Positions 1-6,608 of a stretch of 9,156 nucleotides of DNA are shown here, piece by piece (the stretch's first letter is position 1; each line of letters begins with the position of its first letter). Where the stretch lies: NCBI GenBank assembly GCA_026706425.1, contig JAPOYW010000496.1, forward strand, positions 1-9,156, read 5' to 3'. The stretch is from Gammaproteobacteria bacterium. GTDB taxonomy: Bacteria; Pseudomonadota; Gammaproteobacteria; Pseudomonadales; Azotimanducaceae. A model generated the notes under the pieces. The model had not been told where the DNA came from, ran no database searches, and saw only the letters and a list, made by a program, of their open reading frames with translations. A program made the translations under genes and the position numbers.

Positions 1-12
1 GGCCGCCGCGCC

Positions 13-40
13 AAAAAAACCCCGCGTAGACTCGTCGGGG
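13..40 (-). terminator. Candidate intrinsic terminator, minus strand
   Basis: Read on the minus strand, a GC stem is followed directly by seven T residues (A13-A19 on the plus strand). Pairing is C20-G40 through G24-C36, then C25-G34 and G26-C33 with T35 bulged, around a six-base loop (TAGACT). It lies about 130 nt beyond the stop codon of the minus-strand methyltransferase gene and is the only stem plus T-tract seen in the window. The intervening hairpins would be part of the 3' untranslated RNA. Termination activity is inferred. Confidence 0.55.
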
Positions 41-77
41 GCGACCTTATCGCGCCCGGTAGGGCGCGCGGTCGCCC
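39..77 (-). repeat. Long-arm hairpin repeat, left copy
   Basis: Outer arms GGGCGACC (39-46) and GGTCGCCC (70-77) pair, as do inner arms CGCGCCC (51-57) and GGGCGCG (62-68). An asymmetric internal loop (TTAT against one C) separates the two stems and a four-base loop caps the hairpin. The same structure occurs at 7247-7284 in the opposite orientation, shown by which side carries the four-base bulge. Only the loop and one bulge base differ. Downstream sequence to 133 holds further small stems, for example CCGAA (88-92) with TTCGG (97-101). Confidence 0.8.
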
Positions 78-111
78 GTCGGATTTTCCGAAGGGCTTCG
101 GTCATTCGATC

Positions 112-133
112 CGAGAATGCGGGAGCATTCTCG
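112..133. repeat. Perfect 9-bp hairpin with tetraloop
   Basis: CGAGAATGC (112-120) pairs perfectly with GCATTCTCG (125-133) around GGGA, a GNRA-type loop if read on the plus strand. It is one of several adjacent hairpins filling the gap beyond the methyltransferase stop codon. No T-tract follows on either strand, so it is more likely an RNA-stabilising or repeat-derived structure than a terminator. No second copy was found in the window. Confidence 0.65.
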
Positions 134-153
134 ATCGCGCCCGAAGGGCGCGC
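134..153 (-). repeat. Short copy of the hairpin core
   Basis: This 20-nt stretch is the exact reverse complement of 7255-7274, the inner part of the long-arm hairpin: two G/C arms around a three-base GAA/TTC loop. Here the outer GGGCGACC arms are missing. It abuts the 23-nt repeat at 154-176, so two modules of the repeat family lie side by side. Confidence 0.75.
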
Positions 154-176
154 CGGGGCGGCACTGGGGCGCTACG
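154..176 (-). repeat. 23-nt dispersed repeat, left copy, contains a stop codon
   Basis: These 23 bases are the exact reverse complement of 7057-7079. On the minus strand the repeat begins CGTAGCGCCCC and ends GCCGCCCCG. Its TAG (172-174) is the stop codon of the methyltransferase gene, so the repeat sits flush with the 3' end of that gene. An exact 23-nt match between two intergenic sites that also share hairpin modules is unlikely to be chance even in GC-rich DNA. Confidence 0.85.
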
Positions 177-927
177 GGCGAGCTACCAACACCGCGTCGC
201 CGTCGACTAGCCAAGGCCCCTCGAAGCGGGTGAACCCGGCCTCCGTAAGCAGCCGTTGGTTCGTCTCCGCGGACAGCGTGACATCGTAGTTCCACTCGCC
301 ACGAGATCCGCCGGGCAGCTTCGCAATCCAGTCCTCGAACAGGCGGAGCACGGAAGTCTCCTCCTCGTTGACGACGAGACCCGCGCACTGGTCGCCCTCG
401 ACGTACGCACCGTTGGGATCTAGCGCAGACCGAAAACAGCGATAGATCTCCCCCTTGGTATCGGGCGGAAAATGATGCACGCACAGGATCGAGACGACGT
501 AGTCGAAGCCTTCGAGCCCGGTTGGCCAATCCACGCAGGATGCCTCCAGCAAATCGATCTGCGCCATCCGGTCGATGTACTTCCGTTCGAGTTCGGCGAG
601 CATCCGCGGCGCCTGGTCCATGGCCGTGATCCGAGCGTTCGGCGCGCGCTTAAGGATGTACTCGAGTTCCAGACCGGTGCCGCAGCCGACGTCGAGAATC
701 CGGACGGGCTCGCGGGTTCTTGCGACTCTCGTTGCGGTGGCGCGGTGCAGCGGGGCGTAGTCTTGTGCGAATTTCGCGTCCCACAGGTGCGCGACGTTGT
801 TGAAGAAGTCGGGCAGGCTTTCGACGTCCATTCCGACGCCGCCGGGGTCGCGGGCGACGCGGCCCGAGACTACCCGAAGGCGCTCGAACTCCGCGTCGAG
901 CGTGCCCTGATCGTTTTCCTTGGACAT
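172..927 (-). CDS. Class I SAM-dependent methyltransferase
   Basis: The 251-residue protein carries a Rossmann-type SAM-binding core. Motif I is ILDVGCGTG at about residues 77-85, an acidic residue after the second strand is D104 (TAMDQAP), and a motif IV-like FDYVVSILCVHHF spans about 141-153. The C-terminal part, with EAGF near 229-232 and a following strand, fits small-molecule or tRNA cmo5U-type methyltransferases. The substrate cannot be told from sequence. The ATG at 925-927 is supported by GGAG (complement of 933-936) five bases upstream. The gene lies 208 nt downstream of the FAD monooxygenase on the same strand, so co-transcription is possible but not shown. No transmembrane or signal sequence is apparent. 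Its stop codon lies inside a dispersed repeat, so the extreme C-terminus (Arg-Pro-stop) may be repeat-derived. Confidence 0.87.
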   Translation of the reverse strand: MSKENDQGTLDAEFERLRVVSGRVARDPGGVGMDVESLPDFFNNVAHLWDAKFAQDYAPLHRATATRVARTREPVRILDVGCGTGLELEYILKRAPNARITAMDQAPRMLAELERKYIDRMAQIDLLEASCVDWPTGLEGFDYVVSILCVHHFPPDTKGEIYRCFRSALDPNGAYVEGDQCAGLVVNEEETSVLRLFEDWIAKLPGGSRGEWNYDVTLSAETNQRLLTEAGFTRFEGPWLVDGDAVLVARP

Positions 928-937
928 GAGTGCTCCA

Positions 938-965
938 TGCCACGCACTCCTATCGTGCGTGGGCA
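938..965. promoter_or_regulatory. Palindrome just upstream of the methyltransferase start
   Basis: CCACGCAC (940-947) pairs perfectly with GTGCGTGG (955-962) around a seven-base loop. Two more pairs (TG/CA, positions 938-939 with 964-965) follow a bulged G963. It starts about ten bases upstream of the ATG and just beyond the Shine-Dalgarno, so it could be an operator or a 5'-leader hairpin affecting ribosome access. The function is inferred from position and symmetry only. Confidence 0.45.
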
Positions 966-982
966 GGTAATGTAAGGAGAAC

Positions 983-1021
983 GGCCCGCGATCGGGGCTT
1001 CAAGAAGACCGGAAGCGGGCC
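983..1021. promoter_or_regulatory. Hairpin between monooxygenase and methyltransferase genes
   Basis: GGCCCGC (983-989) pairs perfectly with GCGGGCC (1015-1021). Inside it, CGG (993-995) can pair with CCG (1009-1011) across a symmetric 3x3 internal loop. It lies 115 nt beyond the monooxygenase stop codon on the minus strand. No T-run follows on that strand, so it is not a canonical terminator; RNA processing, attenuation or a factor-dependent end are alternatives. The remainder of the 928-1135 gap shows no convincing gene. Confidence 0.4.
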
Positions 1022-1135
1022 CTAGGTATTCCCGTTGCTCGGGCGGGGCGGGTTGTTCATCTGCCTTCTCCGGTCGGCGGTTTCGGTGCAGCACCCTACC
1101 ACCGGCGTTCAGTTGACTCAACGTGCAAGGAGAAC

Positions 1136-2323
1136 CTAGCCGTCTCGACGGGACTGACCGGCTTCGAGGGCGTTGTATCGGTACAGACCATCCGAGGTTC
1201 GGGCTGCCACACGTCCGGCCACCCGGTTGCGCAGCCAAGCCCTGAACCCGCCGAGATGGAACACCGTGGCGTTGCGCCGGGACCCGTGCTGGACATGCGC
1301 GGTGCGTCTACGGCGCAGACCCTCGTAGCGTTGCAGTGCCGCCGCAACGTCTTGATCGCAGCATGCTGCGAGGACTGCGGCGTCTTCGATGGCCATCGCA
1401 GCCCCCTGGGCCATGAACGGCAGTGTCGGATGGCAGGCGTCTCCCAACAGGGTGACCCGGCCCTCGCCCCAGCGCGGCATCGGCTCGCGATCGTGCAACG
1501 CCCATTTGAACAGGGAGTCGCGGTCCAAATTGTCGATCAGCCGTCGAATGTCGTCGTGCCAGCCGACGAAATCGGCGGCAAACTCGGCGTGGTCGCCACG
1601 TTCCGTCCAGGACTCGACCTCCCAGCCTGCCTTCTCGACCACGCCCACGCAGTTGACCAGTTCGCCGCCTCGGACGAAGTAGTGAACGAAGTGTCCCCCG
1701 GGCCCCCACCAGGCCGTGGCCATCGGTCGAATCAGACCTTGGGGCAGGCGGTCGGCAGGTACCAGGGCCCGCCACGCGACGCAGCCGTTAAAGCGTGGGC
1801 GTTCGTCGCCCCAGAGCCGGGAGCGAACGGTGGAATGGATGCCGTCCGCACCGACGAGCACGTCCCCATCGTAGTCGCCGCCGACCGCCGTCAGTCTCAC
1901 CTGCGCGGCGTCTTGGTCGAACCGTCGCACCTCGGCGTCGCGGAGGAGGGCGATGTTGGGCCTCGTGAGCGCCGCATCCACCAATACGCGCAACAGGTCG
2001 GCGCGGTGTATGTGGTAGTAGGGAAAGCCGAAGCGTCGTACGGCATCTGCGTCTAGCGCCGACTGGGCAATGACCCGACCGTCTCGCCAGTCACGGAACT
2101 GGACACCCTGGGGCAGGAAAGCGGTCGCCCGAAGTGGTCCTTCCAGTCCGAGATCGTGCAGTACGCGCGTGCAGTTGGGGGACAATTGAATGCCCGCACC
2201 GACCTCGTCGAACCCCCGGGCCTGCTCGAACACCGTGACGTCGTGGCCTCGTTTGGCGAGACACAGGGCCGCAGTGAGACCCCCGATTCCGCCGCCGGCA
2301 ACCAGGGCCTTCAGGGGGCGCAT
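1136..2323 (-). CDS. FAD-dependent aromatic hydroxylase-like monooxygenase (salicylate hydroxylase family)
   Basis: The 395-residue protein has the full signature of class A flavoprotein monooxygenases. The dinucleotide-binding GGGIGGL is at residues 10-16 with E33 closing the Rossmann fold. The DG motif is VLVGADGIHSTVRSRLWG at about 155-172, and the FAD-ribityl GD motif GDACHPTLPFMAQGA is at 294-308. WRALVPADRLP near 184-194 is typical of the salicylate/3-hydroxybenzoate hydroxylase branch. Such enzymes use NAD(P)H and O2 to hydroxylate, sometimes decarboxylatively, an aromatic acid; the actual substrate is unknown, and no ring-cleavage genes are nearby. Length matches the family. The start at 2321-2323 places the first strand directly before the glycine motif, though its ribosome site is weak. 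It diverges from hen1 across 93 nt. A role in RNA repair is unlikely. Confidence 0.9.
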   Translation of the reverse strand: MRPLKALVAGGGIGGLTAALCLAKRGHDVTVFEQARGFDEVGAGIQLSPNCTRVLHDLGLEGPLRATAFLPQGVQFRDWRDGRVIAQSALDADAVRRFGFPYYHIHRADLLRVLVDAALTRPNIALLRDAEVRRFDQDAAQVRLTAVGGDYDGDVLVGADGIHSTVRSRLWGDERPRFNGCVAWRALVPADRLPQGLIRPMATAWWGPGGHFVHYFVRGGELVNCVGVVEKAGWEVESWTERGDHAEFAADFVGWHDDIRRLIDNLDRDSLFKWALHDREPMPRWGEGRVTLLGDACHPTLPFMAQGAAMAIEDAAVLAACCDQDVAAALQRYEGLRRRRTAHVQHGSRRNATVFHLGGFRAWLRNRVAGRVAARTSDGLYRYNALEAGQSRRDG

Positions 2324-2374
2324 CAGCTTATCCCGCTCGTTGCAAGCACGAGGGGTTCGACGGAACGCTGTCCG

Positions 2375-2393
2375 GGCTGCATCATGTGCAGCC
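2375..2393. promoter_or_regulatory. 19-nt inverted repeat in the divergent intergenic region
   Basis: GGCTGCA (2375-2381) and TGCAGCC (2387-2393) are perfect inverted repeats separated by TCATG. The palindrome lies 23 nt before the hen1 start and about 50 nt before the monooxygenase start on the other strand. That is a typical place for a dimeric regulator to control one or both genes. No regulator gene is adjacent and no convincing -35/-10 pair could be assigned. An alternative upstream ATG for hen1 (2384-2386) lies inside the palindrome, another argument that translation starts later. Confidence 0.45.
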
Positions 2394-2416
2394 TAACAGC
2401 CTGTGTGACTGTATTC

Positions 2417-3766
2417 GTGCTGCTCACGATCTCGACCACGCATAGCCCGGCCACCGACTTGGGATACCTCCTGCATAAGAATCCCGCCCGGGTCCAGGCT
2501 TTCGAATTGTCGTTCGGCAAGGCGCATGTGTTCTACCCCCAGGCGTCGGAAGAGCGCTGCACGGCGGCGTTGCTGCTAGACGTCGATCCCGTCGCCCTCG
2601 TGCGGGGACGCGGCTCGGTGTCGACCGACTACGTCAACGACCGGCCGTACGTCGCATCGTCCTTCCTGAGCGTCGCCATCGCGCGCGTTTTCGGCAGCGC
2701 CCTGGGCGGGCGCTGCCGGGACCGGCCGGAACTCGTCGCCAAGCCGTTGCAGCTCGATGCCGGGATCGCGGCGCTTCCTTGCAGAAGCGCGGACGAAGTA
2801 CGCCAACTCTTCGAACCGCTGGGCTATGAAATCGGCATCGAACCCAGGGACGGCTCGAGCGGCAACTACCGCAACGTCACCCTATCGGGGCGCAAGACGT
2901 TGGCGGAACTGCTTACCCATCTCTACGTCGTGATTCCCGTGCTGGACGGCCGCAAACACTACTGGGTCGGCGATGCCGAGGTGGACAAGCTCGTGGCCCG
3001 TGGGGAAGGCTGGCTGGAGGATCACCCGCGCCGGGATCTCATCGTGCGTCGTTATCTCAAGCATCGGGACAACTTGGCGAGCGATGCGTTGGCGCGTTTG
3101 GCGGACGACCAGGGGCCGGTTTCCCCCGATAGCGGCGACCGACCCGGCGCCGAGGCGTTTGCGACATTGTCGGATGCCCGTCTGGCGGCGGTTGCCCGCG
3201 TCTTGAAGGAAAGCAATGCCGCGCGCGTCGTCGACTTGGGATGCGGCGAGGGGCGGTTGATCGAGCAACTCCTGGCGGATCCGCGATTCCGGGAGATTGT
3301 CGGCGTGGACGTCTCCGTCCGCGCGCTGGAAGCGGCGGCCCGTCGTCTCCGGCTCGACCGCATGCCGGAACGACAGCGCCGACGGATCAAGCTGCTCCAG
3401 GGGACGATGACGTATCGCGACCGGCGTATCGAGGGTTTCGACGCCGTGGCCGTGATCGAAGCCCTGGAGCATCTCGATCCCGAACGTCTCGGGGCATTCG
3501 AACGCGTGCTGTTCGGATTCGCGAAACCGGAGACGGTGGTCGTCACGACGCCGAACCGGGAGTACAACGCCCGATTTCCGGGCCTAGCTGCCGGCGGTCT
3601 GCGGCATAGCGACCACCGGTTCGAATGGACCCGCCAGGAGTTCTCGGCCTGGGCCGACACCGTGGCCTCGGCGCATGGCTACACGGTGACCTTCGAGCCG
3701 GTCGGCGAGGTTGACGAGGTGCTCGGGGCCCCGACCCAGATGGGAATCTTCCGTCGATGCGCATAG
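2417..3766 (+). CDS. hen1: Bacterial Hen1: RNA 3'-terminal ribose 2'-O-methyltransferase
   Basis: The N-terminal half carries the bacterial Hen1 signature: LLTISTTHSPATDLGYLLHK at residues 2-21, then LSFGKAHVFYP near 31-41. The C-terminal half is the methyltransferase, with SAM motif VVDLGCGEGRL at 271-281. The metal site is E348, E351 and H352 (IEALEHLDPERL) plus H400 (HSDHRFEW), matching the ExxEH...H site of plant and bacterial Hen1. In the family the enzyme marks the broken 3' end of RNA with a 2'-O-methyl before ligation, and its N-terminal half binds and activates the Pnkp ligase. GTG at 2417 is chosen because family proteins begin at MLLTI and it gives 449 residues; ATG at 2384 would add 11 residues that do not resemble the family. 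No clear Shine-Dalgarno precedes either start. It overlaps pnkp by 10 nt, indicating an operon. Confidence 0.93.
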   Translation: MLLTISTTHSPATDLGYLLHKNPARVQAFELSFGKAHVFYPQASEERCTAALLLDVDPVALVRGRGSVSTDYVNDRPYVASSFLSVAIARVFGSALGGRCRDRPELVAKPLQLDAGIAALPCRSADEVRQLFEPLGYEIGIEPRDGSSGNYRNVTLSGRKTLAELLTHLYVVIPVLDGRKHYWVGDAEVDKLVARGEGWLEDHPRRDLIVRRYLKHRDNLASDALARLADDQGPVSPDSGDRPGAEAFATLSDARLAAVARVLKESNAARVVDLGCGEGRLIEQLLADPRFREIVGVDVSVRALEAAARRLRLDRMPERQRRRIKLLQGTMTYRDRRIEGFDAVAVIEALEHLDPERLGAFERVLFGFAKPETVVVTTPNREYNARFPGLAAGGLRHSDHRFEWTRQEFSAWADTVASAHGYTVTFEPVGEVDEVLGAPTQMGIFRRCA

Positions 3767-6303
3767 AGATTCCCGAATACTGCCTAGTGGTCCTCGTTGG
3801 CGCGTCGGGTTCCGGCAAGTCGACTTTCGCGGCCAAGCACTTCGCCCCCACCGAGGTGATCTCGTCCGACGCCTGCCGGGCGCTTGTCAGCGACGACGCC
3901 ACCGACCAATCGGCCACCCGGGATGCCTTCGAACTGCTCGAATTCATCGCTCGCAAGCGTCTTGCCGCCAGGCGTCTCACCGTCGTGGACGCGACCAATG
4001 TACGTCCCGAAGACCGCGCCAAGCTGGTTCGCCTGGCCCGCGAGTTCCACGCCTTTGCCGTCGCCATCGTGTTCGATCTGCCGGAGCGGGTCTGCCAGGA
4101 TCGCAACGCGCGGCGACCGGACCGCGACTTCGGTTCGCGGGTGGTACACAACCATGTACGACTGCTGCGTCGGTCGCTGAAACGACTCGGCCGCGAGGGC
4201 TTCCGCTATCGGTTCCAGTTCCGTTCCGAAGCGGACGCCGACGGAGCGGTCGTCGAACGTCAGCGCCTGTGGACGGACCGGCGAGACGACCCGGGTCCAT
4301 TCGACATCATCGGCGACGTGCACGGCTGCTGCGACGAGTTGGAAGCCTTGCTTACCGAACTCGGCTACCGCGTCGACAGGGAAGGCGAGGGCTATGAGAT
4401 CTCCCACCCCGAGGCGCGACGGCTCGTGTTCCTGGGCGACCTAGTGGACCGGGGTCCGCGGGTCGTGGATTGCCTGCGGCTGGTTATGGATGCGGTCGCC
4501 GACGGCGTGGCGTTGTGCGTTCCCGGCAACCACGAGACGAAGCTGCTGCGCCACCTGCGTGGCCGGCGGGTGACGATGACCCACGGTCTCGACGGAACCG
4601 TGGCCGAACTTGAGGCCCAACCGCCGGCGTTCCACGACCGTGTGGCGGAGTTCATCGACGGCTTGGTGAGCCACTACCTCTTCGACGACGGCAAGCTGGC
4701 GGTCGCGCACGCGGGCATGAAGAACGAAATGCTCAACCGGTCGTCGGGCGCGGTACGGGAGTTCGCGCTCTACGGCGAAACGACGGGCGAGACCGACGAG
4801 TTCGGCTTCCCGGTGCGCTACGACTGGGCGAGCGAATACCGCGGCGAGGCGATGATCGTCTACGGCCACACGCCGGTCGCGGAGGCGGAGTGGGTGAACG
4901 GGACGATCTGCATCGACACGGGCTGCGTGTTCGGCGGCAAGCTGACCGCGTTGCGCTATCCCGAACGGGAACTGGTCTCCGTACCTGCCGCGAAGACCTA
5001 CTACCCGGCGACCGGCCGACCACCCGCGCCGAATGCCGAGACCGCCGATGCGTCCGGAGACGTTCTGGCCATCGACGATGTCGTCGGCAAACGCATCGTC
5101 GACACGCGGCTTGTCCCCAACATCACGGTCCGGGAGGAAAACGCGGCGGCGGCGCTTGAAGTGATGAGTCGGTTCGCCGTCCAGCCGAACTGGATCATCT
5201 ACCTGCCGCCGACGATGTCGCCTTGTGCGACGAGGGATTCCGGCGATCTGTTGGAACACCCGGCGTCCGCGTTCGGCTACTACCGCACCAACGGCGTGGA
5301 GCGGGTCGTCTGCCAGGAGAAGCACATGGGCTCCCGGGCGATCGCGGTGGTTTGCCGCGACGCGGATGTCGCCCGGACTCGCTTCGGCACGGAAGGCGGG
5401 GCAGCGGGCATCATCCATACGCGGACCGGCCGACGGTTCTTCACCGGGCAACAGGCCGGTGTTGAGCAGCCGGTCCTGGACCGGATTCGGGCTGCGGCGG
5501 ACCGCTGCGGTCTCTGGGAGAAGCTGGATACGTCCTGGCTGATCCTCGATTGCGAACTGATGCCGTGGTCGGTGAAGGCGGCGGACCTCCTCCGAGAGCA
5601 ATACGCCAGCGTTGCCGATGCCGCCGGCCTTGGCTTGGCCCAGGCGGTGGATGCGCTCGAACGGGCGGGCGAGCGAGGTGCCGACACGGCGGAGTTGGCG
5701 CATCGCTTCCGGGACAAGGCCGAGATGGTCAAGGGCTACGCGGAAGCGGTCGGCCGCTACAACTGGCCTGTGGACACCGTGGACGATCTCAAGCTCGCGC
5801 CCTTCCACCTGCTGGCGACGGAATCCGCCGTGCACGACGACAAGGACCACGGCTGGCACATGGAGCGCCTGGCCGGCCTGTGTAAGGGCGATGGACTCCT
5901 GACCGTGACGGACTGCCGGATTGTGGAACTGGGCGACGAGGCTAGTTGCGCGGACGCGACGGCCTGGTGGGAGGAACTGACCGCAGCCGGCGGCGAGGGG
6001 ATGGTGGTCAAGCCCTGGGACTTCGTTGCCCGGAGCGGCAAGGGTCTCGTCCAACCCGCGATCAAATGCCGGGGACGGGAATACCTAAGAATCATCTACG
6101 GTCCCGAATACACCGCCGCGGAAAACCTCGCACGTTTGCGGCAGCGGAGCCTCGGGGCGAAACGGTCCCTGGCGCGCCGGGAATTCGCCCTCGGCCTCGA
6201 AGCCCTGCACCGATTCGTGGAGCGGGAACCGCTGCGCCGGGTACACGAATGCGTCTTCGCCGTGCTCGCCATGGAATCCGAGCCGGTGGATCCGCGGTTG
6301 TGA
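3757..6303 (+). CDS. pnkp: Polynucleotide kinase-phosphatase-ligase, RNA repair
   Basis: The 848-residue protein has three catalytic domains in order. The 5'-OH kinase (about 1-175) has P-loop GASGSGKS at 15-22 and D38. The metallophosphoesterase (about 180-410) has GDVHG at 186-190, GDLVDRG at 227-233, GNHE at 257-260, H318, GH at 370-371 and D387; it removes 2',3'-cyclic or 3' phosphates. The ligase/adenylyltransferase (about 470-848) has nucleotidyl-lysine K522 in EKHMGSR, motif IIIa-like LDCELMPW near 597-604, motif IV EGMVVKPW at 747-754 and motif V AIKCRG at 768-773. Every signature residue checked is present, and length is close to that of characterised clostridial Pnkp. The family enzyme works as a complex with Hen1 to repair tRNA cut by ribotoxins. 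Start codon ATG lies within the end of hen1, and a weak GGGAA is 10 nt upstream, suggesting translational coupling. Confidence 0.95.
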   Translation: MRIEIPEYCLVVLVGASGSGKSTFAAKHFAPTEVISSDACRALVSDDATDQSATRDAFELLEFIARKRLAARRLTVVDATNVRPEDRAKLVRLAREFHAFAVAIVFDLPERVCQDRNARRPDRDFGSRVVHNHVRLLRRSLKRLGREGFRYRFQFRSEADADGAVVERQRLWTDRRDDPGPFDIIGDVHGCCDELEALLTELGYRVDREGEGYEISHPEARRLVFLGDLVDRGPRVVDCLRLVMDAVADGVALCVPGNHETKLLRHLRGRRVTMTHGLDGTVAELEAQPPAFHDRVAEFIDGLVSHYLFDDGKLAVAHAGMKNEMLNRSSGAVREFALYGETTGETDEFGFPVRYDWASEYRGEAMIVYGHTPVAEAEWVNGTICIDTGCVFGGKLTALRYPERELVSVPAAKTYYPATGRPPAPNAETADASGDVLAIDDVVGKRIVDTRLVPNITVREENAAAALEVMSRFAVQPNWIIYLPPTMSPCATRDSGDLLEHPASAFGYYRTNGVERVVCQEKHMGSRAIAVVCRDADVARTRFGTEGGAAGIIHTRTGRRFFTGQQAGVEQPVLDRIRAAADRCGLWEKLDTSWLILDCELMPWSVKAADLLREQYASVADAAGLGLAQAVDALERAGERGADTAELAHRFRDKAEMVKGYAEAVGRYNWPVDTVDDLKLAPFHLLATESAVHDDKDHGWHMERLAGLCKGDGLLTVTDCRIVELGDEASCADATAWWEELTAAGGEGMVVKPWDFVARSGKGLVQPAIKCRGREYLRIIYGPEYTAAENLARLRQRSLGAKRSLARREFALGLEALHRFVEREPLRRVHECVFAVLAMESEPVDPRL

Positions 6304-6318
6304 GGCCTGTCGGCATGG

Positions 6319-6341
6319 CCTCCCGAGGCGTTGACGGGAGG
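6319..6341 (+). promoter_or_regulatory. Hairpin between pnkp and the antitoxin gene, covering a purine-rich ribosome-site-like tract
   Basis: CCTCCCG (6319-6325) pairs perfectly with CGGGAGG (6335-6341) around a nine-base loop. The right arm contains the only Shine-Dalgarno-like tract (GGGAGGG, 6336-6342) before the antitoxin gene, but that tract is 23 nt from the ATG at 6366, longer than usual. No T-run follows, so it is not a typical terminator. It could be an RNA switch, a processing site separating the two operon halves, or incidental. Confidence 0.4.
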
Positions 6342-6365
6342 GATATGGAATGTGAGACTGTGTGA

Positions 6366-6608
6366 ATGAGAAATATCACAGTCGCGGTGGATGACGAGGT
6401 CTATCGTCGGGCGCGTATCGCTGCTGCGGAACGAGGCACCTCGGTGTCCGCCGCTGTGCGCAGGTTCCTGATTCGATGGACGGGCGAGGAAACCGATTTC
6501 GATCGACGGAAACGCCTGCAGGACGAGACCCTAAACGCGATCAAGGCGTTTCGTGGAGGAGACCGCGTGTCCCGGGACGAGATCCACGGTCGTGGCGGCG
6601 TTCGTTGA
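6366..6608 (+). CDS. vapB: VapB-type ribbon-helix-helix antitoxin
   Basis: The 80-residue protein begins MRNITVAVDDEVYRRARIAAAERGTS, a beta-strand followed by two helices as in ribbon-helix-helix DNA-binding antitoxins; the fold covers about residues 2-38. The charged C-terminal part (about 40-80) would be the toxin-binding tail. It directly precedes and overlaps a PIN-domain gene, the standard antitoxin-toxin order. By family, it neutralises the toxin and the complex represses its own promoter. ATG at 6366 fits the family start but has only a weak ribosome site. The gap after pnkp is 62 nt, so the pair may be read from the RNA-repair operon or from its own promoter. No -10 element was convincing, although TTGACG occurs at 6331-6336. 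Confidence 0.82.
   Translation: MRNITVAVDDEVYRRARIAAAERGTSVSAAVRRFLIRWTGEETDFDRRKRLQDETLNAIKAFRGGDRVSRDEIHGRGGVR

Noticed and set aside
47..529. Minus-strand 160-codon frame over the left repeats
   Set aside because: Arg-rich, and in another frame of the methyltransferase gene and hairpins; no domain or ribosome site.
974..1135. Direct repeat AAGGAGAAC at 974-982 and 1127-1135
   Set aside because: Only nine bases; resembles a ribosome site on the plus strand, but no gene follows either copy.
1256..2056. 266-codon plus-strand frame opposite the monooxygenase
   Set aside because: Antisense shadow of a gene with all flavin-binding motifs in place.
2156..2416. Upstream extension of the hen1 frame into the monooxygenase gene
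   Set aside because: The extension overlaps a confident gene on the other strand and does not resemble Hen1, whose family start matches residue 1 at 2417.
4441..6054. 537-codon open frame on the minus strand opposite pnkp
   Set aside because: It is antisense to a gene with intact kinase, phosphatase and ligase motifs. Its translation is rich in Arg, His and Val with no recognisable domain, as expected from GC-rich antisense frames.
6331..6359. TTGACG as a -35 box for vapBC
   Set aside because: No acceptable -10 sequence lies 16-18 nt downstream; left as a possibility in the vapB entry, not as a promoter call.
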